Positions 41,072 through 50,200 of a DNA stretch of 64,000 nt are shown piece by piece. The translations under genes and the position numbers were made by a program. The notes below the pieces were generated by a model that was not told the origin of the DNA, made no database searches, and saw nothing but the letters and a program-made list of their open reading frames with translations. Within the stretch, counting starts at the first letter, position 1. The number at the start of each line of letters is the position of its first letter. This DNA comes from Mariniphaga sp041687215 (GTDB lineage: Bacteria; Bacteroidota; Bacteroidia; Bacteroidales; Prolixibacteraceae): assembly GCF_041687215.1 (NCBI RefSeq), contig NZ_JAWLCI010000014.1, forward strand, positions 1 through 64,000, in the 5' to 3' direction.

Positions 41072-44000
41072 ATGGAAAACAAATTGTTCAAAATGCTTTT
41101 ACTGGGAATGGTTGTTCTTTTTTCAGCTTATGCTCAGGCACAAGTGCAGGTGAGCGGAACTGTGAAGGACAACACAGGCGAATCGTTGCCTGGAGTTTCT
41201 ATTTTGGTTAAGGGAACAACGCAGGGTGTGGTCACCGACATGGATGGCCGATACAGTCTGAGGGTTCCTGAAAGCCAGTCTGTCCTGGTTTTTTCATTCG
41301 TTGGAATGGAAACGCAGGAAGTTGCTGTAAACGGCAGGTCGGTTATTGATGTTACCATGAACACCGCATCTATTGGCATGGATGAAGTGGTTGTAACCGC
41401 ACTGGGTATTTCACGTGAAAAGAAGTCGCTGGGCTATTCGGTTTCTGAGGTTGAAGGAGAAAACCTGCAACGCGTGGCACAGGAAAACGTGCTGAATGCC
41501 CTCTCAGGTAAAGTGGCAGGTGTAACCATAAATTCTACAGGCGGACCAGGGTCTTCGGTAAGTATGGTCATTCGTGGTGCTTCATCGCTAACCAGCGACA
41601 ACCAGCCACTGTTTGTTGTGGATGGAATTCCGATGAATAACACACTGAATAACGTTCAGGAAATTGGGCGTGAAAACAAGCCTGACTTTGGGAACGCAAT
41701 TTCAGACATTAACCCGGAAGACATTGAAAGTATTTCGGTACTGAAAGGACCAAGCGCCGCCGCTTTGTATGGTTCGCGTGCTGGTAACGGGGTAGTTCTT
41801 ATTACCACAAAATCAGGTAAAAAATCGAAAGGACTGGGTGTAAATATTACATCGAATACCGTAGTTGAAAGTCCTTACAAATACATTGAAACGCATACTT
41901 TGCTTGCCAATGGTCGCCGGCCATTTACGCAGGATGATCGTCCGAATAACGGTTTGCCGTATTATGATGTTCCGGTTGGAGATTCATATTGGGTTGGCCC
42001 TGAACTGGACAAAGGTATGATGGCTTACCAGTGGCCTTATTTTAACGAAAACGGCGAACTCGAAGCCCGACCACTGGTTTCGCATCCGGATAACTATAAA
42101 GATTTTTTTAATACCGGAATTACTACTACTAATGGTTTTGCCATTACCGATGCAAAAGAGCGGCTGAACTACAGGCTTTCTTATAATAATATGCAGCACA
42201 AAGGGATTATTCCCAACAGCGATTTGAATAAGAATACCATTAGTCTCAGCTCTTCATTAAAAATTGTTGAAAAACTTACGCTTGGTTCAAGTATTAACTT
42301 TACAACTTCGGGTGCCGACAACCGGCCTTCAACCAGTAACCGTGGAGCAAACCCGTTGCAGGCGTTGTTCGATTTGAATTCTCATATCAATATTGACGAC
42401 TTGAAAGATTACTGGGAACCCGGGCAGGAAGGAATTATGCAGCGTGCACCGTATAATCTTGAAGTAAATCCTGATGGTACTTACGGCAGGGGTGACTTCA
42501 TAAACAACCCTTATTTTTTGGCACACGAAGTTAACAACAGTTTTCGGCGCGACAGGGTGTTTGGAAATGCACGTCTCGATTGGCAAATTACTCCTGAATT
42601 GTCTTTGATGGCGCGCTATACGCACGACCAGTTTCATGAAAAGCGTGAAGTGAAAATAGCACCCAGTTATTCACGTGATGCAAAAGGCGTTTACGGTTTG
42701 TCAAATTTGTACCGGAGAGAACAGAATGCCGACTTTTTGCTCGGTTACAATAAAAGTTTGGAAGATTTCAGTTTGTCAGCCTCAGTGGGTGGAAATTACA
42801 TGTACCAGTTTGCTGAAAACAGCCTGGCACAAACCAAAAATAACGGTTCAGGGTTAATCGTTCCTGGAATTTACAGCCTTACAAATATTTCCCCCGACAA
42901 CCTGGTTTATAATTCAGGTTGGAACCAAAAAGGTATTTACAGTTTGTATGCTTTGGCTTCGCTTGGATTCAGGGATGCGGTTTATCTTGATTTAACGGCG
43001 CGTAACGACTGGTCAAGTACACTTCCAGTTGAAAACCGTTCCTATTTTTATCCCTCGGCTTCTTTAAGTTTGTTGTTGAACAATATGTTCGATATGGGCG
43101 ACGATGTTTCCCTGGCCAAACTGCGTGGTGGCTGGGCTATGGTGGGTAATGATACCGACCCATATAAACTGATGGCGGTAATGGGCAACCAGGGAGCCTG
43201 GGGAAATCAGACCCGTTTAACTACTTCAGGAACTTTGTTGTTACCCGACCTGAAACCTGAAATTCAAACTTCATGGGAAATTGGGGCAGATCTGGCCCTT
43301 TTCGATAACCGTTTAAGGTTGGACGGAACCTATTACCAGGCTGAAAATGAAAACCAGATTCTGAGTATTGGTCTTCCTCCTTCATCGGGTTACACCGGAA
43401 AACAAATCAATGCCGGTCTTATTTCGAGTAAAGGGATGGAATTCTCCCTTGGTTTTACCCCAATTTCCAATTCAGACTGGAATTGGGACGTAAATTTTGT
43501 TTTCTCGCGAAACCGCACAAAAGTGGAAGAACTGGCTGAAGGATTTGATTACATTGTTTTATGGACCGATGCCAAAGGTGGTGCAGTTACCCGTGTTGGC
43601 GATGAAATTGGCCAGATTGTGGATGATGTAATTGTTCGTGTTGATGATCCTTCATCACCTTACCATGGCTGGCCTATTATTGATGAAGAGGGCTGGGACG
43701 ATGCAGATAACTGGGAAAACCACATGGAAAAAGGCGACAATACCGCAGTTATCGGAAATTTCAACCCCAATTTCCTGATGGGTATGCAAACTTCGCTTTC
43801 CTATAAAAAATGGACACTCAGCGCCAGTTTAGACTGGAGGAACGGCGGAGATTTCATTTCTCAAACCTATCGCTACGGTGAATCGGATATGCACACGCAA
43901 CGATGGATTGACCGCACAGTTAAAATCAATGATATGTCTGGCGATCAAATTGCACAATACCTGAAAGACAATGCCGACAAATATCTATCACCTGATGGTG

Positions 44001-44494
44001 AATTTTTTGTGGTTGTTGGAGGACCAACTCAGGAAACTGGCGGTCTGCCACACACTGAAGACGGCATAACACTAAATGACGGTGTTTTTATGCCCGGTGT
44101 TGAAGGCTATTATGACGACAACGGCAATTTTGTAGCCGTTAGGGAAAACCTCGGAGCCGAAGGTACACCAACAATCCGGTTCCAGGATTTCTACGGATGG
44201 AACTACTCGAGAACTGCACTTTTTGATGCCGATTTTGTGAAACTGAGGGAAATCTCACTTTCTTATCAGCTACCACCCATGAATTCGATTGGAATTAACG
44301 ATGCTACGCTTTCGTTGTATAGCCGCGATATTATTCTTTGGACCAAAGCCGGAATCGGTATTGATCCGGAAAAAGCATTCCAGGCCGAAGGCGGGGTTCA
44401 GGGAAGCGGAATACAGTTTAAACAAGGGATTGAACGTTACAACGTTGCCCCCTGGACTATTCCGGTTGGTATTAAGTTAAACGTTAACTTTTAA
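41072..44494 (+). CDS. SusC/RagA-type TonB-dependent outer-membrane porter
   Basis: A 1140-residue porter. The signal peptide (KMLLLGMVVLFSAYAQA) is followed by a carboxypeptidase-D-like regulatory domain (VQVSGTVKDNTGESLPGVSI, then FSFVGMETQEVAV) and the plug (VVVTALGISREKKSLGYSVS, PLFVVDGIPMNN, SVLKGPSAAALYGSRAGNGV). A long 22-strand barrel ends in VGIKLNVNF. The TonB box region and the SusC plug motif are intact. Together with SusD, 12 bp downstream, it forms the importer for oligosaccharides or another bulky ligand. The ligand is not evident from sequence. No extracytoplasmic sigma/anti-sigma pair or hybrid sensor is beside it. Confidence 0.96.
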   Translation: MENKLFKMLLLGMVVLFSAYAQAQVQVSGTVKDNTGESLPGVSILVKGTTQGVVTDMDGRYSLRVPESQSVLVFSFVGMETQEVAVNGRSVIDVTMNTASIGMDEVVVTALGISREKKSLGYSVSEVEGENLQRVAQENVLNALSGKVAGVTINSTGGPGSSVSMVIRGASSLTSDNQPLFVVDGIPMNNTLNNVQEIGRENKPDFGNAISDINPEDIESISVLKGPSAAALYGSRAGNGVVLITTKSGKKSKGLGVNITSNTVVESPYKYIETHTLLANGRRPFTQDDRPNNGLPYYDVPVGDSYWVGPELDKGMMAYQWPYFNENGELEARPLVSHPDNYKDFFNTGITTTNGFAITDAKERLNYRLSYNNMQHKGIIPNSDLNKNTISLSSSLKIVEKLTLGSSINFTTSGADNRPSTSNRGANPLQALFDLNSHINIDDLKDYWEPGQEGIMQRAPYNLEVNPDGTYGRGDFINNPYFLAHEVNNSFRRDRVFGNARLDWQITPELSLMARYTHDQFHEKREVKIAPSYSRDAKGVYGLSNLYRREQNADFLLGYNKSLEDFSLSASVGGNYMYQFAENSLAQTKNNGSGLIVPGIYSLTNISPDNLVYNSGWNQKGIYSLYALASLGFRDAVYLDLTARNDWSSTLPVENRSYFYPSASLSLLLNNMFDMGDDVSLAKLRGGWAMVGNDTDPYKLMAVMGNQGAWGNQTRLTTSGTLLLPDLKPEIQTSWEIGADLALFDNRLRLDGTYYQAENENQILSIGLPPSSGYTGKQINAGLISSKGMEFSLGFTPISNSDWNWDVNFVFSRNRTKVEELAEGFDYIVLWTDAKGGAVTRVGDEIGQIVDDVIVRVDDPSSPYHGWPIIDEEGWDDADNWENHMEKGDNTAVIGNFNPNFLMGMQTSLSYKKWTLSASLDWRNGGDFISQTYRYGESDMHTQRWIDRTVKINDMSGDQIAQYLKDNADKYLSPDGEFFVVVGGPTQETGGLPHTEDGITLNDGVFMPGVEGYYDDNGNFVAVRENLGAEGTPTIRFQDFYGWNYSRTALFDADFVKLREISLSYQLPPMNSIGINDATLSLYSRDIILWTKAGIGIDPEKAFQAEGGVQGSGIQFKQGIERYNVAPWTIPVGIKLNVNF

Positions 44495-44506
44495 ATAGAG
44501 AAGAAA

Positions 44507-46198
44507 ATGAAAACATTAAGTAGAATATTTTTGATTTTATCGGTAATAATTTTTTCTTCATGCGAAGAACATTTTACCGAATTGAATATAAATCCAAACG
44601 GAGTGGACCCCGCAATTGTAAATCCCAACCTGATAGTACCAACCATAATTGTTTCAACTGCACAACCCTATTTGGAAAGGAACTACAATGGTGATTTTGC
44701 AGGCGTGATGCAATATGTGCAAAAAAGCGGTTGGGGAAGTGAATTAAATAAATTCGACTGGAACCAGGAACGCGATTGGAGCAACTGGTACAGTAACCTT
44801 CGCAATGCCAGTCATTTGTATGAAAGAGCTGAAGAAGAAGGTATGGAATTTCAGATGGGAATTGCCACAGTTATCCGTGCATTCAATTTCGGAATTATTG
44901 CCGACACCTGGGGTGATGCTCCTTATAGTGCTGCATTGAATGCCCCTGCCGGCGAACAGGAAGATCTGTTTCCTGTGTTCGATTCGCAGGAATCAATTTA
45001 TAAAGGAATTATTGAGGAATTGAAAACTGCAAATACATTACTTTCGAAATCAGCCGGAGAATATGAAGGGATTAGTCCCGAAGCCGATGTAATTTATGGC
45101 GGAAGTCCAGCTCAATGGCGCAAAATGGCCAACTCATTAATGCTAAGATACTATATGCGGCTTTCTGATAAATTGCCCGATTTTGCCAAAGCGGGGATTG
45201 AGGAGATTACTTCCAATTCTTCAACCTTTCCGATTTTTACTTCCATTGAAGATGATGCAACGATGGACTTTATTGGATCATCCAGCGGAGATTCATGGCC
45301 CGCTGCAGTTGCTTTCGATGCCAGTGAAAGTAATTTCGACAGAATTCAGCTTTGTGCCGGTTTCAGGGATGTGCTGGTTGATTTAAATGACCCTCGTATT
45401 GGTGTGTGGTTCAACCCGGTTGTAATTCCCATTAAAGTCTCCGATCAATACGGCGAAGATGAAATTGTGAATGGCGTTAGATATTTGCATCCAGATTTTA
45501 TGGCCGCCAACAACATGGTGGTTTATAATAAAGAAACCTGGGTAGCTGATGTTGAAGCCGGTAAGCAGCTCATCGACACTATGGAATATGCTGGTTTACC
45601 CATTGCATCAACAATCGGAGACGGGTCTTCCTGGAACTTGAATCCACAGCCTATTCAGGGTGGACCTAATGTGCACAATTCAGCTTTGTCCGACATGTAC
45701 AAAGAAGCTTCGGGCGATATGCTCAAAGCCCGACTGATTTCTTATGCTGAATTGTGTTTTATTCTGGCCGAAGCAGCCCAAAAAGGCTGGTCAGTGGGCT
45801 CACAGCAGGAATGGTACGAAAAAGGTGTTGAAGCTTCTTTTGCTACCTGGGGTGTTGATAGTAATTATTCTGCATACATGGCAGAAGAAGGTGTTGCATA
45901 CGATGGTACACTGGAGCAAATAATGGTTCAAAAATGGATTGCCAACTGGACGGTTGCCCATGAATCATGGTGCGACTGGAGAAGAACAGGTTATCCTGAA
46001 CTGACCATTGGTCCGCGCGGATTGCGCGATGCCATGCCACTTCGTTTTGAATACGGTAGTGCCGAAAAAGCCAGAAACGCAGCAAATTATCAAAATGCAA
46101 TTCAGAATTTGGAAGAAACCAGTTTTACCGCTGTTGATGGGAAAGACAGTTCCTGGTCTAAATTCTGGTTGCTGCAGGGTAGCAATAAACCATATTAA
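44507..46198 (+). CDS. SusD/RagB-like surface lipoprotein (SusD-like_2 type)
   Basis: A 563-residue lipoprotein (lipobox VIIFSSC, Cys19) that caps the SusC porter and binds the ligand at the cell surface. ELNINPNGVDPAIVNPNLIV, then RAFNFGIIADTWGDAPYSAA, EADVIYGGSPAQWRKMANSL and LRYYMRLSDKLPDFA are typical of the SusD-like_2 branch with its TPR-like helices. LISYAELCFILAEAAQKGW near the C-terminus is also diagnostic. It directly follows SusC and precedes secreted phosphoesterase and propeller genes on the same strand. Confidence 0.95.
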   Translation: MKTLSRIFLILSVIIFSSCEEHFTELNINPNGVDPAIVNPNLIVPTIIVSTAQPYLERNYNGDFAGVMQYVQKSGWGSELNKFDWNQERDWSNWYSNLRNASHLYERAEEEGMEFQMGIATVIRAFNFGIIADTWGDAPYSAALNAPAGEQEDLFPVFDSQESIYKGIIEELKTANTLLSKSAGEYEGISPEADVIYGGSPAQWRKMANSLMLRYYMRLSDKLPDFAKAGIEEITSNSSTFPIFTSIEDDATMDFIGSSSGDSWPAAVAFDASESNFDRIQLCAGFRDVLVDLNDPRIGVWFNPVVIPIKVSDQYGEDEIVNGVRYLHPDFMAANNMVVYNKETWVADVEAGKQLIDTMEYAGLPIASTIGDGSSWNLNPQPIQGGPNVHNSALSDMYKEASGDMLKARLISYAELCFILAEAAQKGWSVGSQQEWYEKGVEASFATWGVDSNYSAYMAEEGVAYDGTLEQIMVQKWIANWTVAHESWCDWRRTGYPELTIGPRGLRDAMPLRFEYGSAEKARNAANYQNAIQNLEETSFTAVDGKDSSWSKFWLLQGSNKPY

Positions 46199-46297
46199 TT
46201 GTTAATGAATAAAAAAAGGTGTGCAGAGGTGTTCCCTTTGCCCCTTTTTTTACTTTTTTCTATTCTTTCTCTTTTCATTTTTAGCAGAAGTCAAAAA

Positions 46298-47824
46298 ATG
46301 ATTCGTTTTATTTTCATTTTTGTTTTTTCAGGAATTATTACATCCGGATTAGGGAATTCGGCGGCTAAAACCATTCGCGGAACTGTATTTCTGGATGAAA
46401 ACAAAAATGGAGTATTTGAAAATACTGAATCCGGAATTGCCAGCGTATGCGTTTCCAACGGAAAAACGGTGGTGCAAACCGATGCTTCCGGGAAATGGGA
46501 ACTGCCTTTCGAAAACACAAATTCTGTTTTTGTTATTAAACCTGCCGGTTATGCTGTTCCGGTGAATCAGGACAATATTCCGCAACATTATTATTTGTCG
46601 GGAAAGGGTAAATCCTCTGAGGAGATTCATTTTCCACTTTACCCGGTTAACGAAAAAGATAAATTCTCGGTGCTGTTTTTTGGTGATACACAGGCCCGTG
46701 GTTTACGCGAGGTCAATTTTATTTTGCACGATGTGGTGGAAGAATGTATGGAAACCGATGCGGTTTTTGGCGTTTCGCTGGGTGATATTGTAGCCGACGA
46801 CCCCAACCTGTTTGCCGGGGTAAGCCAGGGAATCGGGCAGATTGGCATTCCGTGGTACAACATTTTTGGGAACCACGACCACGACCGCGACGAAAAGCGC
46901 AATGCAAACAAAGACAAAACGTTTCGTAAATTTTTTGGCCCGTCCACCTTTGCTTTTGAATACGGACAGGTGGCGTTTATCGGTTTAAACAATGTTTTTT
47001 TTAATGAAAAAGGAAAGTACCATGCACATCTTACCGACGAACAGCTTTCGTTTATTGAAAATTACCTTTTGTTTGTGCCGGAAGATAAACTGGTGGTACT
47101 CATGATGCACATTCCCCTGGTTCGAATCGATACGCGCGACAGGTTGTATCAGATTCTGCAGAACAGAAAACATACTTTTTCCGTTTCGGGTCATGTGCAC
47201 GAGCAAATCCATGTTTTTGTGGATGAGGAAATGGGATGGAAAGGACTGGAACCACATCACCATTTAATCAACGCAACAGTTTGCGGAAGCTGGTGGTGCG
47301 GACTGCACGATGAAGTGGGTATTCCGCATGCCACCATGAACGACGGAGCGCCCAACGGATATTCCATCATTACTTTTGATGGGAATAAATACAGCATTCA
47401 ATTTAAAGCTGCCCGCCGACCGGCAGATTACCAGATGAACATTTACCTGCCCGATGAACTGGCACAAAACGATATGGAGACAACGCATGTGCTGGCCAAT
47501 ATTTTTGCCGGTTCCAGCCGTTCCAAAGTGGAAATGCGTGTAGGAAAAACAGCGGAATGGATTCCCATGCAGCAGTTGGCAACCATCGACCCCGAATGTT
47601 TGCGGATGCACCGGCTTAGTCCGGTTCTGGACAAGGAAATCGATTGTCAAACCCTCGAATACGTTTTCGGATATAAAATGGATTATCCCAGTGTTTCAAC
47701 TCATATGTGGCAGGGAAAACTTCCTGAAGGATTTATAAACGGAACACATACTGTTACTGTGCGTACAACTGATATGTTTAACCAAACCTGGACTGGCCAC
47801 AGGATTTTCCGGGTTCGGAAATGA
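46298..47824 (+). CDS. Secreted calcineurin-like phosphoesterase, MetallophosN/C type
   Basis: A 508-residue exported enzyme. I chose the ATG at 46298, which opens a signal peptide (RFIFIFVFSGIITSGLGNSA); the frame from 46199 includes a basic stretch with an extra hydrophobic segment. An N-terminal Ig-like domain (IRGTVFLDENKNGVFENTES) is followed by the metallophosphoesterase core (GDTQARG, GDIVADDP, GNHDHDRDE, MMHIPLV, GHVHEQ) and a C-terminal domain of the MetallophosC type. It is the first gene after SusD and one of three phosphoesterases in the window. The next gene can start within its stop codon, so they are coupled. Confidence 0.93.
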   Translation: MIRFIFIFVFSGIITSGLGNSAAKTIRGTVFLDENKNGVFENTESGIASVCVSNGKTVVQTDASGKWELPFENTNSVFVIKPAGYAVPVNQDNIPQHYYLSGKGKSSEEIHFPLYPVNEKDKFSVLFFGDTQARGLREVNFILHDVVEECMETDAVFGVSLGDIVADDPNLFAGVSQGIGQIGIPWYNIFGNHDHDRDEKRNANKDKTFRKFFGPSTFAFEYGQVAFIGLNNVFFNEKGKYHAHLTDEQLSFIENYLLFVPEDKLVVLMMHIPLVRIDTRDRLYQILQNRKHTFSVSGHVHEQIHVFVDEEMGWKGLEPHHHLINATVCGSWWCGLHDEVGIPHATMNDGAPNGYSIITFDGNKYSIQFKAARRPADYQMNIYLPDELAQNDMETTHVLANIFAGSSRSKVEMRVGKTAEWIPMQQLATIDPECLRMHRLSPVLDKEIDCQTLEYVFGYKMDYPSVSTHMWQGKLPEGFINGTHTVTVRTTDMFNQTWTGHRIFRVRK

Positions 47825-47856
47825 AAAATAAAAGATTAAAAATCAATACATTAACC

Positions 47857-50073
47857 ATGAATAAAAATAGTTTAGTCACCTTTATTGTTTTTACATTTTT
47901 TCTGGCAGGGATGATGCCGGAAACTGCTACCCCAAAAGGAAAGCCTGTTCATTTCGATGCGCCATTCCTTCAGGATTACAGCATTAAATACTATTTCAAC
48001 CAACCGGGTGTAACCCTTAGAAAGGTGGCAGCCGACCGCAACGGAAAAATTCAGGTTTTGGCTTCCAACGGTCTGTTGCATCCTCATGCCGGTGCGTTTC
48101 TGTATCCCGGAACGCTTGAAAAAGATGGCACACACCGCCCGTTTAACGATAAAAATTTTGCCGGGCTGGCAGCGTATCAGCAGCAACTAATTTATCTTGA
48201 CGATGAAGCCATTCTGAGCAACGCATGGGCCGGAGAACTTTTCTCTAAACACGAAATGCCTGGTGCAAAACTGTTTGCTGCCGGAGCTGATTTTACCTTT
48301 TTGCTGGCAAGCGGCAGGGATTTAAAATTGCTGAAAGATTCCAAAGAGCTCTGGAAAGGAAGAACTCCGGAACAGATTCTTGACCTGAAATATGATCAGG
48401 CAACCCAAAAGTTCTGGATTTTAACATCAAGGGCACTTTTTACATTTTCGTCTGAAGGTAAAGAGCTAAAACCATTTTTCGAAGGCAGTGGATTCACTTC
48501 ATTCGATGTGGTTGGTTTTGGAACGAAAACCCTAATAGGCACACCCAATGGGTATATTGAAGTCAACAATATTTCCCAAAAACAAATGGGTGAAATGAAA
48601 TCGAAACTCCCGGTGCCGGAAATTACCGTTGTAAAAGAGGTGAACGGCAAGGTGTGGTTTGGTTCGCCCGAAGGTGCTTTTATGCAGCGTAACGACGGAA
48701 AATTCAACTATTATTATGGAGAGCGCTGGCTGCCCGGAAACCGGGTAATTGACATTGTCGATGGACCCGATAATTCGGTTTTGATTTTAACTGACAAAGG
48801 CCTGGGACAGATTTTTTTCAAGGAAATTACTTTAGCAGAAAAGGCGAATTACTTCGGGAAGCAGGTGCGTCTTCGCCATATCCGCAACGGATTCAATGCA
48901 TCTCTAAGTGGAATGACAAACGGAGATTTGTCCACCGGTTATCTGGACGACTCCGATAACGATGGACTCTGGACTTCCATGTACCTGGGAAGCCAGGTAT
49001 TCCGATATGCGGTTACCCAATCAGAAGAAGCACTGCAAAATACCATTGAATCGCTGGATGCCATGGAACGGCTTTACACCATAAACCCGGTGCCGGGATT
49101 TCCGTCGCGTTCGTTCGAGCGCAGTGGTTACATCGATATTCTGTCTGATCCGGAACGGTGGCAACATTCCTCCGACCCAGAGTGGGACTGGAAAGCTACT
49201 ACCAGCAGCGATGAAGCTATTGGGCACGTGTTTGTGTTTGGCGCCATTGCCGAACTCATCGATGTGGAACCGCTTAGAAACAAGGCTGTCAGGTTGCTTG
49301 ACGAACTGATGCAGCATATTGTGGACAACGATCTTTACCTTATTGATTACGACGGAAAACCGACCACTTGGGGGCGATGGAACCCTGAGTATGTAAACGG
49401 ATTTCCAACTTCTGTGGGCGACCGCAAACTGAACAGCTCCAACATTGTGGCCATGCTGCAAACAGCTTATCATTTCACAAAAAAGGAAATTTATAAGGAA
49501 AAGGCTTTCGAACTGATGCACGACTACGGTTACCTCGAAAACCTTATGCGGCCCATGGAGGAAATTGGCAAAGCGCCCGAAGGTGCTGACGATTGGGCTG
49601 CCATGTTGTCCGAATCGTGGAACCACTCCGACGACGAAATGTATTATTTGGGCTACTGGGACCTTTACCGCTATGCGTTTAACGATACCCTGCAAGCTAA
49701 GTTTCGGGAAAGTATCATCGACCATTGGGAACATGAGCGCCCGGAAAAAGAAGGTCTTTGGAATTTGTTTACAGCAATGGTTAGCCACGAATTCGACCTG
49801 GATGAAGCCATTTGGTATTTGCAGGAATATCCGTTGGATTTAATCGACTGGACCGTAAAAAACAGCCACAGGAAAGACATTCAGCTTATTCCAGAAAATT
49901 TCCGCAGGCAAACCATTAAAGAAGTATTGCCCCCCGATGAACTACCCGTCAGGCGGCACAATGCCAACCGTTTTGGGCTGGATGCTGCTGGCGAAGGCCG
50001 GTCTGAGTACAGTGCCGGCGACATTTGGTTGTTGCCTTACTGGCTGGGACGCTACCTGGAAGTTATCGAATAG
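47857..50073 (+). CDS. Propeller plus helical-barrel protein, first paralogue (unclassified)
   Basis: A 738-residue exported protein with signal SLVTFIVFTFFLAGMMPETA. The ATG at 47857 is preferred; one at 47821 overlaps the previous stop and adds 12 Lys-rich residues. The N-terminal half (about 30-330) has repeated short strands like the sensor propellers of two-component regulators (KVWFGSPEGAFMQR, VLILTDKGLGQIFF). The C-terminal half (about 345-738) is alpha-helical, with WDWKATTSSDEAIGHVFVFG and PTTWGRWNPEYVNGF as the strongest blocks. It resembles an (alpha/alpha)-barrel glycosidase or lyase, but no known catalytic family is recognised. The gene at 51995 is a paralogue sharing TSSDE and WGRWNPEY. 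Confidence 0.85.
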   Translation: MNKNSLVTFIVFTFFLAGMMPETATPKGKPVHFDAPFLQDYSIKYYFNQPGVTLRKVAADRNGKIQVLASNGLLHPHAGAFLYPGTLEKDGTHRPFNDKNFAGLAAYQQQLIYLDDEAILSNAWAGELFSKHEMPGAKLFAAGADFTFLLASGRDLKLLKDSKELWKGRTPEQILDLKYDQATQKFWILTSRALFTFSSEGKELKPFFEGSGFTSFDVVGFGTKTLIGTPNGYIEVNNISQKQMGEMKSKLPVPEITVVKEVNGKVWFGSPEGAFMQRNDGKFNYYYGERWLPGNRVIDIVDGPDNSVLILTDKGLGQIFFKEITLAEKANYFGKQVRLRHIRNGFNASLSGMTNGDLSTGYLDDSDNDGLWTSMYLGSQVFRYAVTQSEEALQNTIESLDAMERLYTINPVPGFPSRSFERSGYIDILSDPERWQHSSDPEWDWKATTSSDEAIGHVFVFGAIAELIDVEPLRNKAVRLLDELMQHIVDNDLYLIDYDGKPTTWGRWNPEYVNGFPTSVGDRKLNSSNIVAMLQTAYHFTKKEIYKEKAFELMHDYGYLENLMRPMEEIGKAPEGADDWAAMLSESWNHSDDEMYYLGYWDLYRYAFNDTLQAKFRESIIDHWEHERPEKEGLWNLFTAMVSHEFDLDEAIWYLQEYPLDLIDWTVKNSHRKDIQLIPENFRRQTIKEVLPPDELPVRRHNANRFGLDAAGEGRSEYSAGDIWLLPYWLGRYLEVIE

Positions 50074-50139
50074 ATTACAAGTTTTGATGAAAAATTCCAT
50101 AGATTGTTTAAATAAAGTTTAGTTCGTTGACTTGGAAAG

Positions 50140-50170
50140 GCGCATGCGGTTGCAAAAACAACCGGTGCGC
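50140..50170 (+). terminator. Hairpin terminator or attenuator before the phosphoesterase gene
   Basis: The arms gcgcatgcggttg (50140-50152) and caaccggtgcgc (50159-50170), with one bulge, enclose a 6-nt A-rich loop; a T-rich run follows (50171-50182). It overlaps the beginning of the longer reading frame from 50132 and supports the start at 50201. It may reduce read-through from the upstream genes. Confidence 0.6.
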
Positions 50171-50200
50171 TTCTTTCTTTTAATTGAAAAACATTCAGAA